A stretch of DNA of 64,000 nt from the NCBI RefSeq assembly GCF_001424195.1, contig NZ_LMOO01000009.1, positions 1 through 64,000 of the forward strand, in the 5' to 3' direction. The position numbers were made by a program, and so were the translations under genes. The stretch comes from Cellulomonas sp. Leaf334 (GTDB lineage: Bacteria; Actinomycetota; Actinomycetes; Actinomycetales; Cellulomonadaceae). This document shows, in pieces, positions 9,476 to 18,848 of this stretch (the first letter of the stretch is position 1; each line of letters opens with the position of its first letter). Under the pieces are notes generated by a model. The model was given only the letters and a program-made list of their open reading frames with translations. It ran no database searches and was not told the origin of the DNA.

Positions 9476-11680
9476 ATGAGACGCACCGCAGCACTCTCTG
9501 TCCTCGCGGCGACCGTGACCGTCGCGCTGCTCGCTCCGATCCCGGCGAACGCGGGTGACCGCGGCGGGCCCGACCGCACGGTGCAGCCGACCCTGGTCGC
9601 CCGCGCGACGCTCTCCGCCGACTTCCTCGCCCCCGGCCCGCCGTCAGGTGCGCTGGCCACCCCGGCCAACGGCCGCCAAGGTCCGTTCCCGGGCCAGGTG
9701 ATCCCGGGCTTCTCCGGGATGGTCGACGCCGGGGACGGCACCTTCTGGGCGCTGCCAGACAACGGCTTCGGCACGAAGGCGAACTCCGCCGACTTCCTCC
9801 TGCGGCTGTACCGCGTGACGCCCGACTGGCGGGCGGGTCAGGTCGGCGTGGGCGAGTTCCTCTCGCTGCGCGACCCGGACCGGAAGGTCGACTTCCCGAT
9901 CGTCAACGAGTCCACCGCCGACCGCCTGCTGACCGGGGCGGACTTCGACGTGGAGTCCGTGGTCCGCGCGAAGGACGGCAGCTTCTGGATCGGCGAGGAG
10001 TTCGGGCCGTTCCTCCTGCACGTCGACGCGAGCGGCAAGCTGCTCACGGCACCGGTGCCCTTCGTCGGCGGGAAGTCCCCGCAGAACCCGTCCCTGCTGC
10101 CGGGCGAGACCCCGAACGTGCGGGCGAGCCGCGGGTTCGAGGCGCTGGCCGGGTCCCGCGACGGGCGGTTCCTGTACCCGATCACGGAGGGCGCGTTCGT
10201 CGACGACGCCGACCAGCGCCGCCGGACGGTCTACGAGTTCGACACCGTCGCGGGTGCCTACACGGGCCGCACGTGGGCCTACCAGACGCACCAGGACGCG
10301 AACGTGATCGGCGACGCGTTCCTGACCGGCGAGCGCAAGCTGCTCGTCATCGAGCGGGACGACTTCCAGGGCGCCGCGTCGGTCATGAAGCGCGTGTACG
10401 AGATCGACCTCGACCGGACCGACGCTGACGGCTACGTGCGCAAGACGCTCGTCCTCGACGCCCTGAAGATCGCGAACCCGGACCGGATCGGTTCGGGTGA
10501 CGGCTACGGCACGGACGACCCGTTCGCCCTGCCGGTGCAGTCGTTCGAGACCGTCGTACAGCTGCGCGACGGCCGCCTCCTGCTCGCCAACGACAACAAC
10601 TACCCGGGCAACGCGGCGCGGGTCGCGGGCACGCCGGACGACACGGAGCTGCTGGTCGTCGACCTGCGCCGCGTCCGTGCACCGCACGCCGGCGACGTGA
10701 CCGTCGTCGGGCACCGCGGCGCCAGCGGCTACCGCCCCGAGCACACGCTCGCGGCCTACGAGACGGCGATCCTGCAGTGCGCCGACTACATCGAGCCCGA
10801 CCTCGTCCCGACGAAGGACGGCGTCCTGGTCGCGCGGCACGAGAACGAGATCGGCGGGACGACGAACGTCGCCGACCGCGCCGAGTTCGCCGACCGTCGC
10901 GCGACGAAGGTCATCGACGGGCGCTCGGTCACCGGCTGGTTCACGGAGGACTTCACGCTCGCCGAGCTCAAGACCCTGCGCGCCAAGGAGCGGCTGCCCG
11001 CGGTCCGGCCGGCGAACACGGCCTTCGACGGGCTCTACGAGATCCCGACGCTCGACGAGGTGCTCGACCTCGCCCGGCACTCGGTGACCTGCGACGGCAA
11101 GCCGGTCGGCGTCTACCCGGAGACCAAGCACCCGACGTACTTCGACTCGATCGGGCTCTCGCTGGAGGAGCCGCTGGTCGCCCAGCTCGCCGCGAACGGG
11201 CTCGACGACCGCCGTGCGCCCGTCATCATCCAGAGCTTCGAGACGGCGAACCTGCGCGAGCTCGACCGCGTGACGGACGTGGACCTCGCCCAGCTCGTCG
11301 ACTGCTCGGGAGCGCCGTACGACCTCGTAGCCGCGGGCGACCCCCGCACCTACAAGGACCTGGTGACGCGTCAGGGGCTCCGGGAGATCGCTCGGTACGC
11401 CGACGGCGTCGGGCTGTGCAAGGACGTGATGATCCCGCGGGACGCCGACGGGACCCTCGGCACGCCCACCTCCGTGATCCGGGACGCCCACCGGGCGCAC
11501 CTCGAGGTGCACGGGTGGACGTTCCGGCGCGAGAACCAGTTCCTGCCCGCGGAGTTCCGCAGCAGCGCCGACCCGGCAGGCGTCGGTGACCTCGCCGGGG
11601 AGATCCGCGTGTTCGTGAAGGCCGGGATGGACGGGCTGTTCAGCGACAACCCGGACATCGCTGCGGCGACCGTGGGCTGA
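9476..11680 (+). CDS. Secreted fusion of phytase-like esterase domain and glycerophosphodiester phosphodiesterase
   Basis: 734 residues. Signal peptide 1-26 (cleavage after ANA). Residues about 55-400 match the esterase-like/phytase-like beta-propeller family (FSGMVDAGDGTFWALPDNGF; DFDVESVVRAKDGSFWIGEE; LLLANDNNYPGN). Residues about 405-734 are a GDPD TIM barrel (VTVVGHRGASGYRPEHTLAA; the catalytic His pair region HRGAS...HE; metal ligand E in ADYIEPDLV). It should release phosphate or glycerol phosphate from phosphodiesters outside the cell. Fusion of these domains combines two phosphate-releasing activities in one exported polypeptide. The start is chosen at the signal peptide; only GGAG at close spacing serves as ribosome site. 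A strong terminator follows. Confidence 0.85.
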   Translation: MRRTAALSVLAATVTVALLAPIPANAGDRGGPDRTVQPTLVARATLSADFLAPGPPSGALATPANGRQGPFPGQVIPGFSGMVDAGDGTFWALPDNGFGTKANSADFLLRLYRVTPDWRAGQVGVGEFLSLRDPDRKVDFPIVNESTADRLLTGADFDVESVVRAKDGSFWIGEEFGPFLLHVDASGKLLTAPVPFVGGKSPQNPSLLPGETPNVRASRGFEALAGSRDGRFLYPITEGAFVDDADQRRRTVYEFDTVAGAYTGRTWAYQTHQDANVIGDAFLTGERKLLVIERDDFQGAASVMKRVYEIDLDRTDADGYVRKTLVLDALKIANPDRIGSGDGYGTDDPFALPVQSFETVVQLRDGRLLLANDNNYPGNAARVAGTPDDTELLVVDLRRVRAPHAGDVTVVGHRGASGYRPEHTLAAYETAILQCADYIEPDLVPTKDGVLVARHENEIGGTTNVADRAEFADRRATKVIDGRSVTGWFTEDFTLAELKTLRAKERLPAVRPANTAFDGLYEIPTLDEVLDLARHSVTCDGKPVGVYPETKHPTYFDSIGLSLEEPLVAQLAANGLDDRRAPVIIQSFETANLRELDRVTDVDLAQLVDCSGAPYDLVAAGDPRTYKDLVTRQGLREIARYADGVGLCKDVMIPRDADGTLGTPTSVIRDAHRAHLEVHGWTFRRENQFLPAEFRSSADPAGVGDLAGEIRVFVKAGMDGLFSDNPDIAAATVG

Positions 11681-11685
11681 CGCGA

Positions 11686-11716
11686 CGGCCGCTCGGGACC
11701 CGTTCCCGAGCGGCCG
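11686..11716 (+). terminator. Intrinsic-type terminator hairpin after the GDPD fusion gene
   Basis: CGGCCGCTCGGGA pairs perfectly with TCCCGAGCGGCCG over 13 bp around a CCCGT loop, 5 bp after the stop codon. There is no U-tract, as is common in high-G+C actinobacteria. It can also serve the convergent gene that ends at 11723. Confidence 0.8.
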
Positions 11717-11722
11717 CCTCGG

Positions 11723-12100
11723 TCATCCCGTCGCGTCGGTGACCTGCTGCCCGACGGCCAGCGCCATCGCCTCCAGGTCGCGGCGGGCCCGGCGGTGCGC
11801 GGCCGACGCGTGCGCCGTGGACCGCACGCCGTGCGGCTCCTGCGTGGCCTCGGCGGTGAACAGCACGAGGGTCCGCTCCGCGCCCATCGGGACCAGGTGG
11901 ACAGCCACGCGGAAGTCCAGCTCCTCCCACCGGCCGTCGCCGCCGGCGGCCTCGCCCGGGGTGACGGAGTCGAGGACGACGTCGGTGTGCTCGAAGCGGA
12001 AGAGGTGGTCCTGACCTCCCGCGGCACGGGTGAGTGCGAGCCACGCGGCGTCGGCCGCGACCGGGAGCTCGATGCTCGCGGACGTCTCTTTCGGGATCAT
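11723..12100 (-). CDS. Small SRPBCC-like protein of unknown function
   Basis: 125 residues. The opening (ASIELPVAADAAWLALTRAAG) and the alternating strand pattern RFEHTDVVLDSVTPG...LDFRVAVHLVPMGAERTLVLFTAEA resemble the START/SRPBCC ligand-binding fold (polyketide cyclase/dehydrase-like), ending in a long C-terminal helix. A helix in this position normally closes a hydrophobic cavity for a lipid or other small ligand; what it binds is not visible. It stands alone between the GDPD terminator and the kinase gene that starts divergently. Confidence 0.6.
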   Translation of the reverse strand: MIPKETSASIELPVAADAAWLALTRAAGGQDHLFRFEHTDVVLDSVTPGEAAGGDGRWEELDFRVAVHLVPMGAERTLVLFTAEATQEPHGVRSTAHASAAHRRARRDLEAMALAVGQQVTDATG

Positions 12101-12337
12101 GCGCGCGGCCTCCGCACCTCGGCACCTGTCCCGCCATCATCGGCCCGGGGTCCGGCGCTTCTCTACCACCGTCGGCCCAACGGTTGGTCAAGTGCAGCTC
12201 TGTGCAGCCTCGTGCGGGTGAAGTCGGCTCGCGCACCGACTGTTCGCCTGCGCGAAACCCGGAGGAAACAGCCCGCGTGCGACTCTCGGTCAGCGGTCCA
12301 GGTTCAGGCCCACCCCCATACGTGAGCTGAGGAACCC

Positions 12338-13261
12338 ATGAGTCCACGACACGACGTCCTCGTCGTCGGCGAGGCCCTGATCGACGTCCACGACGACGGC
12401 ATGACCATCCGCGAGCGCGTCGGCGGCAGCGCCGGCACCATCGCCGTCGGCCTGGCGCGCCTCGGCCGGGACACCCTCCTGCACACGGCCATCGGACGCG
12501 ACGAACGCGGCCGGGAGATCTCGGCGTACCTGACCGCGTCCGGCGTGGGGCTGTCGGACTCGTCCGTCACGCAGACCACCTCGTCGGTCACCCGGGCGGT
12601 CCTGCGGATCGACGGTTCGGCGCAGCACGACTTCCGGATCCACTGGGAGCCCGCCGCGGACCCCGGCCCGTCGAGCGCCCGGGCCGTCCACGCCGGATCG
12701 GTCGCCGCGTACCTCGAGCCCGGTGCGCGCACCGTCCTGGACCTGGTGCGCCGGTCGTACGGGCGGTCGCTGATCACGTTCGACCCGAAGATCGAGGCCG
12801 CCCTGGTGGGCCCACGTGACGACGCCCGGCGCCGGACCCTCGAGTTCGTCGCGCTCGCGGGGATCGTCAAGGCGAGCGAGCGCGACCTCGCCTTCCTCTA
12901 CCCGGACGACGACCCGCTCGACGTCCTGCGCGACTGGCTCGGCCGCGGTCCGGACCTCGCGGTGCTCACCCGCGGCGTGCGCGGTGCGACGGCGGTCACC
13001 GCGCGCGGGATCGTCGACGTCCCGGGCATCCCGGTGCTCTACGCCGAGGCGGGCGTCGGTGGGGGAGACGTGTTCATGTCGACCCTGATCGACAGCGCCC
13101 TGAGCCTCGGGTCGGACACGAGCATGCGGTGGGTGCGCTCGGGGGCGCCGCTCGTCGAGCAGGTGCTGGCGCGGTCCGTCCAGGCGGCGGCGCTGACCGT
13201 CGCGCGCCTGGGTGCGGTACCCCCGACCGCGGAGGAGCTCGCCTCCGCGGTCGGGGTCTGA
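12338..13261 (+). CDS. PfkB-family carbohydrate kinase
   Basis: 307 residues, typical ribokinase/fructokinase length. N-terminal VVGEALIDVHDDG and GGSAGTIAVGLARLGRDTLL (the substrate-binding GG..N/G motif), then GRDERGREISAYL. Near the C-terminus the anion hole and catalytic Asp lie in AGVGGGDVFMSTLI; the usual GAGD reads GGGD, keeping the catalytic Asp. It transfers phosphate from ATP to a sugar that is not identifiable here. Start ATG 12338 has GAGG at good spacing. It is convergent with the PhoX-like gene, with 7 bp between stops. Confidence 0.85.
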   Translation: MSPRHDVLVVGEALIDVHDDGMTIRERVGGSAGTIAVGLARLGRDTLLHTAIGRDERGREISAYLTASGVGLSDSSVTQTTSSVTRAVLRIDGSAQHDFRIHWEPAADPGPSSARAVHAGSVAAYLEPGARTVLDLVRRSYGRSLITFDPKIEAALVGPRDDARRRTLEFVALAGIVKASERDLAFLYPDDDPLDVLRDWLGRGPDLAVLTRGVRGATAVTARGIVDVPGIPVLYAEAGVGGGDVFMSTLIDSALSLGSDTSMRWVRSGAPLVEQVLARSVQAAALTVARLGAVPPTAEELASAVGV

Positions 13262-13268
13262 CGGACGG

Positions 13269-15353
13269 TCAGGACTTCCAGACCTGGACGACGCTCGGGC
13301 GCGGTCCGCCCCACCGACCGCCGGCGAGCGTGCCCGGCGCCACGTAGTCCGGGAAGTACGAGTGCTGCTGCGCCCAGGTGCCGTTCTCCCCGGGGTGCTG
13401 CACGGCCACGTAGACCATGCCCTCCTCGTCGCGGACCACGGGCCCGCACGTCTCGGACTCGGCGGGGACGGAGAGGAACTGCTGGACGCGGCCGCGTTCG
13501 GGGCCCTCCAGCGGCACCTTGAACAGACCGTCGCCGTAGCCGATGACGCCGGGTGCACCGTCGGTCGCGAGCCACATGGTGCCGGCCGAGTCGAACGTGA
13601 CGTTGTCCGGGCAGGAGATCGGAGAGACCTTCTCCGGGGGGAACCCTGCGAAGTACGTCGAGGGGTTCGTCGCCGGGTCGCCGCAGAGCAGGACGATGCT
13701 CCAGCCGAACGTGGTCGCCGCAGCGTCGTTGCCCGCCTCGGTGATCTCGACGACGTGCCCGTCCCTGTTCCCGGAGCGTGGGTTCGGCTCGGTCGCGCCC
13801 TCCTTGCCGGCCTTCCCGCGGTCGGTGTTGTTGGTGCACACGACGTACACACGGCCGGTCTTCGGGTGGGGCTCGACGTCCTCGCAGCGGTCCATCTTCG
13901 TGGCGCCGACCGCGTCCGCGGCGAGCCGCGCGTTCACCACGACCTCGTCGGCGGCGAACCCGGGTACCTGGCTGACCCCGTCGACCATGAGCGGGATCCA
14001 CTCGCCCGTGCCGTCGAAGGCCCCGTCGGACGGGAGCGCCCCCGTCCCGGTGATCTCCTCGACGGGGGAGTCCCCGGAGAACCGCGCGACGTAGAGGCTC
14101 CCGGCCGCCAGGAGCGTCTTGTTGTGCCGGCGGGCGCGCAGGCTCGGCCCGGGTCGGTAGGTGTCCGTCGAGACGAACTTGTACAGGTAGTCGAACCGCT
14201 CGTCGTCGCCCATGTACGCCACGGCGCGGCCGCCCCGGCTGATCCGGACGTTGGCGCCCTCGTGCTTGAACCGGCCGAGGGCCGTGTGCTTCACGGGCGG
14301 GCTGTGCGGGTCGAGCGGGTCCACCTCGACGATCCACCCGAACCGGTTCGGCTCGTTCTCGTACCCGGGCGTCCGCGCGTCGAACCGCGGGTCCACCGAC
14401 TCCCAGCCGCGTGAGGTCGGCCGGTCCGCGAGGCCGTAGCGCAGGTCGGCGGCGCTCGTCCCGGCGGTCCGGAAGTAGCCGTTGAAGTTCTCCTCGCCCG
14501 ACAGCACCGTCCCCCACGGGGTCGTCCCGCCCGCGCAGTTGCCGAGGGTGCCCCGCGCGGTCGTGCCCGTCGGGTCCTCCACGGTCCTCAGCAGCGCCGA
14601 GCCGGCGGCCGGCCCGCTGAACGTGAACGGGGTGTTCCCCGTGATCCGCCGGTTGAGCGGAGCGCCCACCGCGTACGTCCACGGCTTGCCCCTGCGCGTC
14701 CGGTAGAGCTGCACGACGGCCATGCCGTGCGCGGCGATCGCGATCCGGCGCTGCTCGTCGAGCTCCTCCGGCGTGGTGGCCGGCGGGAACATGATGTTCT
14801 CGTTCGTGTACTCCTGGTTGGCGACGAGGAGCGCGCCCAGCCCGGCCGGCCCCTCGATGATGTCCAGGTAGTCGTTGTTGTAGCCGAACTGGCGCTCCGC
14901 CAGCGCCGCGGTCTGCCGGTTCGGGTCGAACGTGTCGCGCTTCGAGAACAGCGGGTCACCCCAGCGGATGATCGGCGACCACGTGTAACCGGCCGGCACG
15001 ACGAACGCGTCGACGGACGCGGCGACGGGAGCGATCGGCGTGAACGGCAGCCTGCCCTTGCCCGGTCGTCCGTGCGCGGCGGCGGGCTGCGCGTCACCGA
15101 CGGCCGCGCCGATGACGATCGCACCACCGGCAGCGACGGCACCCCAGAGCACCGACCGTCGCGTCAGGCTCGCGCTCGCGATGTCCCGGAAGTACGCGTT
15201 GTCGCTGGTGTTCGGCACCGGGTGGAAGCACGCGTCGGCGCACTTGAGGTGGCAGGTGACCGGGGACCGCTTGCCTGCGGTGTGGCCGGCCATGGGCAGC
15301 AGGAGCCGCCGGGACGCGCCGCGCACGGCGTCCCGGTCGTCGGTGGTCGTCAT
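13269..15353 (-). CDS. PhoX-family (DUF839) secreted phosphatase, Tat exported
   Basis: 694 residues. A long N-region contains the family's cysteine block CHLKCADACFHPVPNTSDN (34-52), then a twin-arginine motif LTRRSVLWG (RR 65-66) and a hydrophobic stretch ending in AAA, so export through the Tat system is expected. The body is the DUF839/PhoX beta-propeller-like domain: GGTTPWGTVLSGEENFNGYF, FGWIVEVDPLDPHSPP, RVYVVCTNNTDRGK. PhoX enzymes are metal-dependent (Ca/Fe) alkaline phosphatases; activity of actinobacterial DUF839 proteins is mostly inferred by family. ATG 15353 is preferred over an upstream ATG at 15410 because the N-terminus then fits the family. Together with the GDPD and Ppx-like genes nearby it hints at phosphate scavenging, though no Pho box was identified. 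Confidence 0.85.
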   Translation of the reverse strand: MTTTDDRDAVRGASRRLLLPMAGHTAGKRSPVTCHLKCADACFHPVPNTSDNAYFRDIASASLTRRSVLWGAVAAGGAIVIGAAVGDAQPAAAHGRPGKGRLPFTPIAPVAASVDAFVVPAGYTWSPIIRWGDPLFSKRDTFDPNRQTAALAERQFGYNNDYLDIIEGPAGLGALLVANQEYTNENIMFPPATTPEELDEQRRIAIAAHGMAVVQLYRTRRGKPWTYAVGAPLNRRITGNTPFTFSGPAAGSALLRTVEDPTGTTARGTLGNCAGGTTPWGTVLSGEENFNGYFRTAGTSAADLRYGLADRPTSRGWESVDPRFDARTPGYENEPNRFGWIVEVDPLDPHSPPVKHTALGRFKHEGANVRISRGGRAVAYMGDDERFDYLYKFVSTDTYRPGPSLRARRHNKTLLAAGSLYVARFSGDSPVEEITGTGALPSDGAFDGTGEWIPLMVDGVSQVPGFAADEVVVNARLAADAVGATKMDRCEDVEPHPKTGRVYVVCTNNTDRGKAGKEGATEPNPRSGNRDGHVVEITEAGNDAAATTFGWSIVLLCGDPATNPSTYFAGFPPEKVSPISCPDNVTFDSAGTMWLATDGAPGVIGYGDGLFKVPLEGPERGRVQQFLSVPAESETCGPVVRDEEGMVYVAVQHPGENGTWAQQHSYFPDYVAPGTLAGGRWGGPRPSVVQVWKS

Positions 15354-15514
15354 GGCTACCACCGTGCCGGTCGCGCGGATGCGGCAGAACGGACACCGCA
15401 TGACGACCACGTGAACGATGCCGCGAGGCCGTCGCCGTGCTGCCGTCCGACGGTCACGGGACGTTCACCCGCGCCGGGAACGATGGGCGGACAACCGTCG
15501 CGAGGGAGCCTGCT

Positions 15515-15784
15515 GTGCGAGTCGAACGTGGTCGGACGCACTGGTCGTCGACCGTCGTCACCGAACCCGTGTACGTCGTCGAGTTCTGGACGAGCGGAGG
15601 CGAGAGCGAGCAGTGGCGCGTGCTCGACGCGGAGGATGTCGAGGACGTCATGGACTGGGCGCGGAGCAGGCAGATCGGCCGCGTCCTGTCGGTGAGCATC
15701 GAGCACCACGACGAGTACGGGACGTCGGTGCTGCGCCTGCTGGGCGAGACCCGCGTCCCCCGTCGGGCGGTGCGCTCCGCCTGA
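15515..15784 (+). CDS. Small hypothetical protein
   Basis: 89 residues if the GTG at 15515 is used; GAGGGAG stands 6 nt before it, which decides the start over a longer frame from 15437. The central part (VYVVEFWTSGGESEQWRVLDAEDVEDVMDWARSRQI) reads as a compact alpha/beta domain and SVSIEHHDEYGTSVLRLLG as two strands. No known family is recognised. No signal peptide, no membrane segment. It lies between the PhoX-like gene (opposite strand) and the large membrane protein, with its own short intergenic regions. Confidence 0.6.
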   Translation: MRVERGRTHWSSTVVTEPVYVVEFWTSGGESEQWRVLDAEDVEDVMDWARSRQIGRVLSVSIEHHDEYGTSVLRLLGETRVPRRAVRSA

Positions 15785-15882
15785 GATCTCACCCAAAAAG
15801 GACATAGCGGACGCCGCCCGATGCGCGGTACGTTCCGCTTGCCGGCGCTGCTTGGCGTCGACGCCCAGCGGGGGGCGACATC

Positions 15883-18819
15883 ATGGCGACGGAGACGAAC
15901 GAAGCGATCAGCGTCGAGCACACGGGCGTACCGCCGGCACGGGTCCTCGAGCTTCGCGTGCACGGCGTGTCGAACACCCCGCCGGCGTCGATGCTCGCCG
16001 TGGAGAAGAAGGACGTCTGCCGCAGCGGCGGCGACGATCTCAGCGGCTTCTGGACCCTGAGCCGGGACGCGGAGGCCAAGTACCTCCGGCCGGACGGGAC
16101 AGCCTCGGGGCCGGCGCACTCGCTGGTGCCGGAGGGCGTCCGCCGCGAGGCCTACTCGTGGGGTGGGCTGGCGCGCTCCGCGAGGAAGGTGCCCGGCGTC
16201 GATCGGGTTCCCGGGGTCGCGCGCGGTGTGATCCGCGCCTTCTGGGTGTTCATCATCCCGTTCGGGATGGTCAACGTCGCCCACTGGGCCCGCGACCTCC
16301 ACGAGCCCGAGCGAGGCGGCCGACGTGTCCTGCGCACCGGGAGCGGCGGTCTCGTGCGGCTCGCCGGCCTGACGGTGACCCTGCTGTGGGTCGTGACCGC
16401 CGCGACGGTGACGCTGGGGCTGGTGGCCGCCCAGTGCTTCGTGCCGGACAGCAACGGCACGACCGTCGTCGCCTGCTCGATCCTGCCGGACCCGCTCAAC
16501 GGCCTCGCGGACTGGTCGTCGGGGCAGCGCACCGCCCTCTTCGCCGCCCTCGCGGCGGCCGCGTTCCTTGTGCTCGGTGGCGTCGCGACGACCGGGATCG
16601 TGCGGTACGAGCGTGTCGTCTCGCCGACGCGCGCGAAGGAGAAGCAGGACAAGGACCGCCCGCGGATCATGCCCGACGTCAAGGGCGCGGCGACGAGCTG
16701 GCCCTGGCTCGCGCGGACCGGCTTCTGGGACCACGTCCGGGCGTCGACCTCGATGTGGCTGGATCACCTGGCCGCCGGGTTCGCGCTGATCGCGATCCTG
16801 GTCAGCTGGCAGATGCTGCACCGTGCGGGGGACCAGTGCCCGAGCGTCGGCAACTACCTGCTCGCCGAGTGCCGGGACCTGTCCGGGACGCCGGACGCGG
16901 GCAAGTCGTGGTTCCTGCTGCTGGTCCTCGGCTGGGCGCTGCTCGCCGTCGTCGCGGTGCGGATCGGCTTCCTGCAGGTCGAGCCCGGGAGCACGTCGAA
17001 GGACCCGCGGTGGGTGATCGATGCCGGGCTGCTCGCCGTCGCCGTCGCCGTCCTCGTCTGGGTCGAGATCGAGACCGCGACGAGCGTGGAACGCCCCGTC
17101 GCCGTCGGTGACCCCGCGCGGTTCGCCGGCCTCGAGGTCGTGCCTGCCGTCCTCATCGCGACCCTGGTGCTGCTCTGCGTCGCGGCCGTCGGCCTGCGGG
17201 GACACCTGCCCGCGATCGTCTGGGCGCCCCTCGTCGTGGCCGGGATCGGCGCGGCCGTCATGACCCTCGTCGAGCGCGATGCGCAGGACGCGGACGGTGT
17301 GCGCCTGTGGGCGACGGTGGCGACGGGGGTGCTCGTCGTCCTCGGCGTCGTCGCGTTCGCCGCGAACCTGCGTGCGGACGGCCGCGAGAACGAGGGCTGG
17401 GGCGGTCGTGGTCCCGCGGTCTTCCTGGCGCTGGCGTCCGGGTTCGGGATGGTGCTGAGCGGTGCCATGGTCGCCGGAGTCGTCGGGTGGCTCGAGCTGT
17501 CCACGGTGCCGGCAGGGGTGAGCCGCTCGACGGCCGAGTCGGTGGAGGCGGCAGGCGCCTGGCCGGAGCCGGTCGTGAGCTCGCCCGACGGGTCGCTGAA
17601 CCTCTGGACGCCCGAGGGCTACCGCGAGTTCGCGGCGATGAGCCTGCTCGTGATCGTCGCCCTCGCGGCCGCCGTCGTCGTGCTCGGTCTCCGGACCTGG
17701 CTCTTCAGGACGACGATCCGCGACCTGCCGTTCGACACCACCCCGTCGACGGTCGGCAGCGCTGCCGGGATGGAGAAGAAGATCGCGGGGACCCGGCGGC
17801 TCGCCACCCTGGCGCACCGCGCGGAACGGATCGTCGGGTGGCTCGCCGCCTCGTTCTGGTTCGCGCTCGTCGCCACGCTCCTGGCGAGACCAGCGGGTGC
17901 GTCCGAGTCGTCCGCGGCGGTACCGAGCATGTTCTCGCTCGCGCCGCGTCTGGACGACTGGGGAACAAAGTCCGTCCTCTTCGCGGTCGGCCTGCTCGTG
18001 GCCAGCGTCGTCGTCGCGGGGTCCAAGAAGTCGCTCGTGCGCCCGTGGGGTCTGCTCTGGGACCTGATGTGCTTCCTGCCGCGCGTGGCGCACCCGTTCG
18101 GCCCGCCGTGCTACGCCGAGCGCGCCGTCCCGGAGCTCCGGGGACGCATCGACGAGTGGCTCGGTGCCGCTGACGCACAGCCCGACTCCGGGCGGAGGGT
18201 GGTGATGTCGGCGCACAGCCTGGGCGCGGTCGTCGTGGTCGCGGCGTTGCTCGCTCGCTGGGACACCAGGACCGCGACGACCGAGAGCGAGAACATCGCG
18301 TTCCTGTCCTTCGGGACGCAGCTGCGGTCGTACTTCGGACGGTTCTTCCCCGAGCTGCTCGGTCCCACCGTGCTGGGCACCCGCCCGACGCGCGGCGCGA
18401 AGGCCTGGGCCGGCGACCCGTGGAGCCGCGAGACGAAGGACGCGGAGGTGCCCCCGTTCGCTGCGTGGACGCTGGTCGGCTCCCTCACCCCGGAGGACGA
18501 GGACAGGACCGTGACCCGGTGGCGCAGCCTCTGGCGCCGGACGGACTACCTCGGCTTCCCTGTGAACGGGTACGCCGTCGGCGCGGACGAGTCGGTGGCG
18601 AGCACGGAGATCGACCGGATGGACGCGGAGTGGGACGAGTCCGTCGATCCCGCCAAGGTGGCGACGCACGGCGGTGACCAGAGGACGCCGCAGTACCGCA
18701 CGCAGCTCACCCTCCTCGTCGGGCTCCTGCCCCCTCGGCGTGCCGCGCAGAAAGTGACCCCCGATGGCGACGACACCGGCTCGCCGCGGCCCGGGACGAC
18801 GGCGGTCGTGCCAGAGTGA
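15883..18819 (+). CDS. Large polytopic membrane protein with serine-hydrolase motif
   Basis: 978 residues. The first 100 residues are soluble and begin with LELRVHGVSNTPPASML, a His-Gly opening like the oxyanion-side strand of alpha/beta hydrolases. From about 105 to 690 there are about ten membrane helices in pairs. The C-terminal soluble part contains GRRVVMSAHSLGAVVVVAAL, a lipase-like nucleophile elbow with Ser779 (A-H-S-L-G), followed by FLSFGTQLRSYFGRFFP. The hydrolase fold therefore seems split, with its first strand before the membrane domain and the elbow after it. Substrate unknown; a membrane lipid is a guess. ATG 15883 follows GGGGGGCGAC. The lipoprotein gene starts 29 bp downstream. 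Confidence 0.65.
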   Translation: MATETNEAISVEHTGVPPARVLELRVHGVSNTPPASMLAVEKKDVCRSGGDDLSGFWTLSRDAEAKYLRPDGTASGPAHSLVPEGVRREAYSWGGLARSARKVPGVDRVPGVARGVIRAFWVFIIPFGMVNVAHWARDLHEPERGGRRVLRTGSGGLVRLAGLTVTLLWVVTAATVTLGLVAAQCFVPDSNGTTVVACSILPDPLNGLADWSSGQRTALFAALAAAAFLVLGGVATTGIVRYERVVSPTRAKEKQDKDRPRIMPDVKGAATSWPWLARTGFWDHVRASTSMWLDHLAAGFALIAILVSWQMLHRAGDQCPSVGNYLLAECRDLSGTPDAGKSWFLLLVLGWALLAVVAVRIGFLQVEPGSTSKDPRWVIDAGLLAVAVAVLVWVEIETATSVERPVAVGDPARFAGLEVVPAVLIATLVLLCVAAVGLRGHLPAIVWAPLVVAGIGAAVMTLVERDAQDADGVRLWATVATGVLVVLGVVAFAANLRADGRENEGWGGRGPAVFLALASGFGMVLSGAMVAGVVGWLELSTVPAGVSRSTAESVEAAGAWPEPVVSSPDGSLNLWTPEGYREFAAMSLLVIVALAAAVVVLGLRTWLFRTTIRDLPFDTTPSTVGSAAGMEKKIAGTRRLATLAHRAERIVGWLAASFWFALVATLLARPAGASESSAAVPSMFSLAPRLDDWGTKSVLFAVGLLVASVVVAGSKKSLVRPWGLLWDLMCFLPRVAHPFGPPCYAERAVPELRGRIDEWLGAADAQPDSGRRVVMSAHSLGAVVVVAALLARWDTRTATTESENIAFLSFGTQLRSYFGRFFPELLGPTVLGTRPTRGAKAWAGDPWSRETKDAEVPPFAAWTLVGSLTPEDEDRTVTRWRSLWRRTDYLGFPVNGYAVGADESVASTEIDRMDAEWDESVDPAKVATHGGDQRTPQYRTQLTLLVGLLPPRRAAQKVTPDGDDTGSPRPGTTAVVPE

Positions 18820-18848
18820 CGTCGTCAGCTCACGCGAAGGGGTCAGTG

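Noticed and set aside
13259-13275. Terminator between pfkB-type and PhoX-type genes
   Set aside because: Only a 5-bp stem (CTGAC/GTCAG) is possible; too weak to call.
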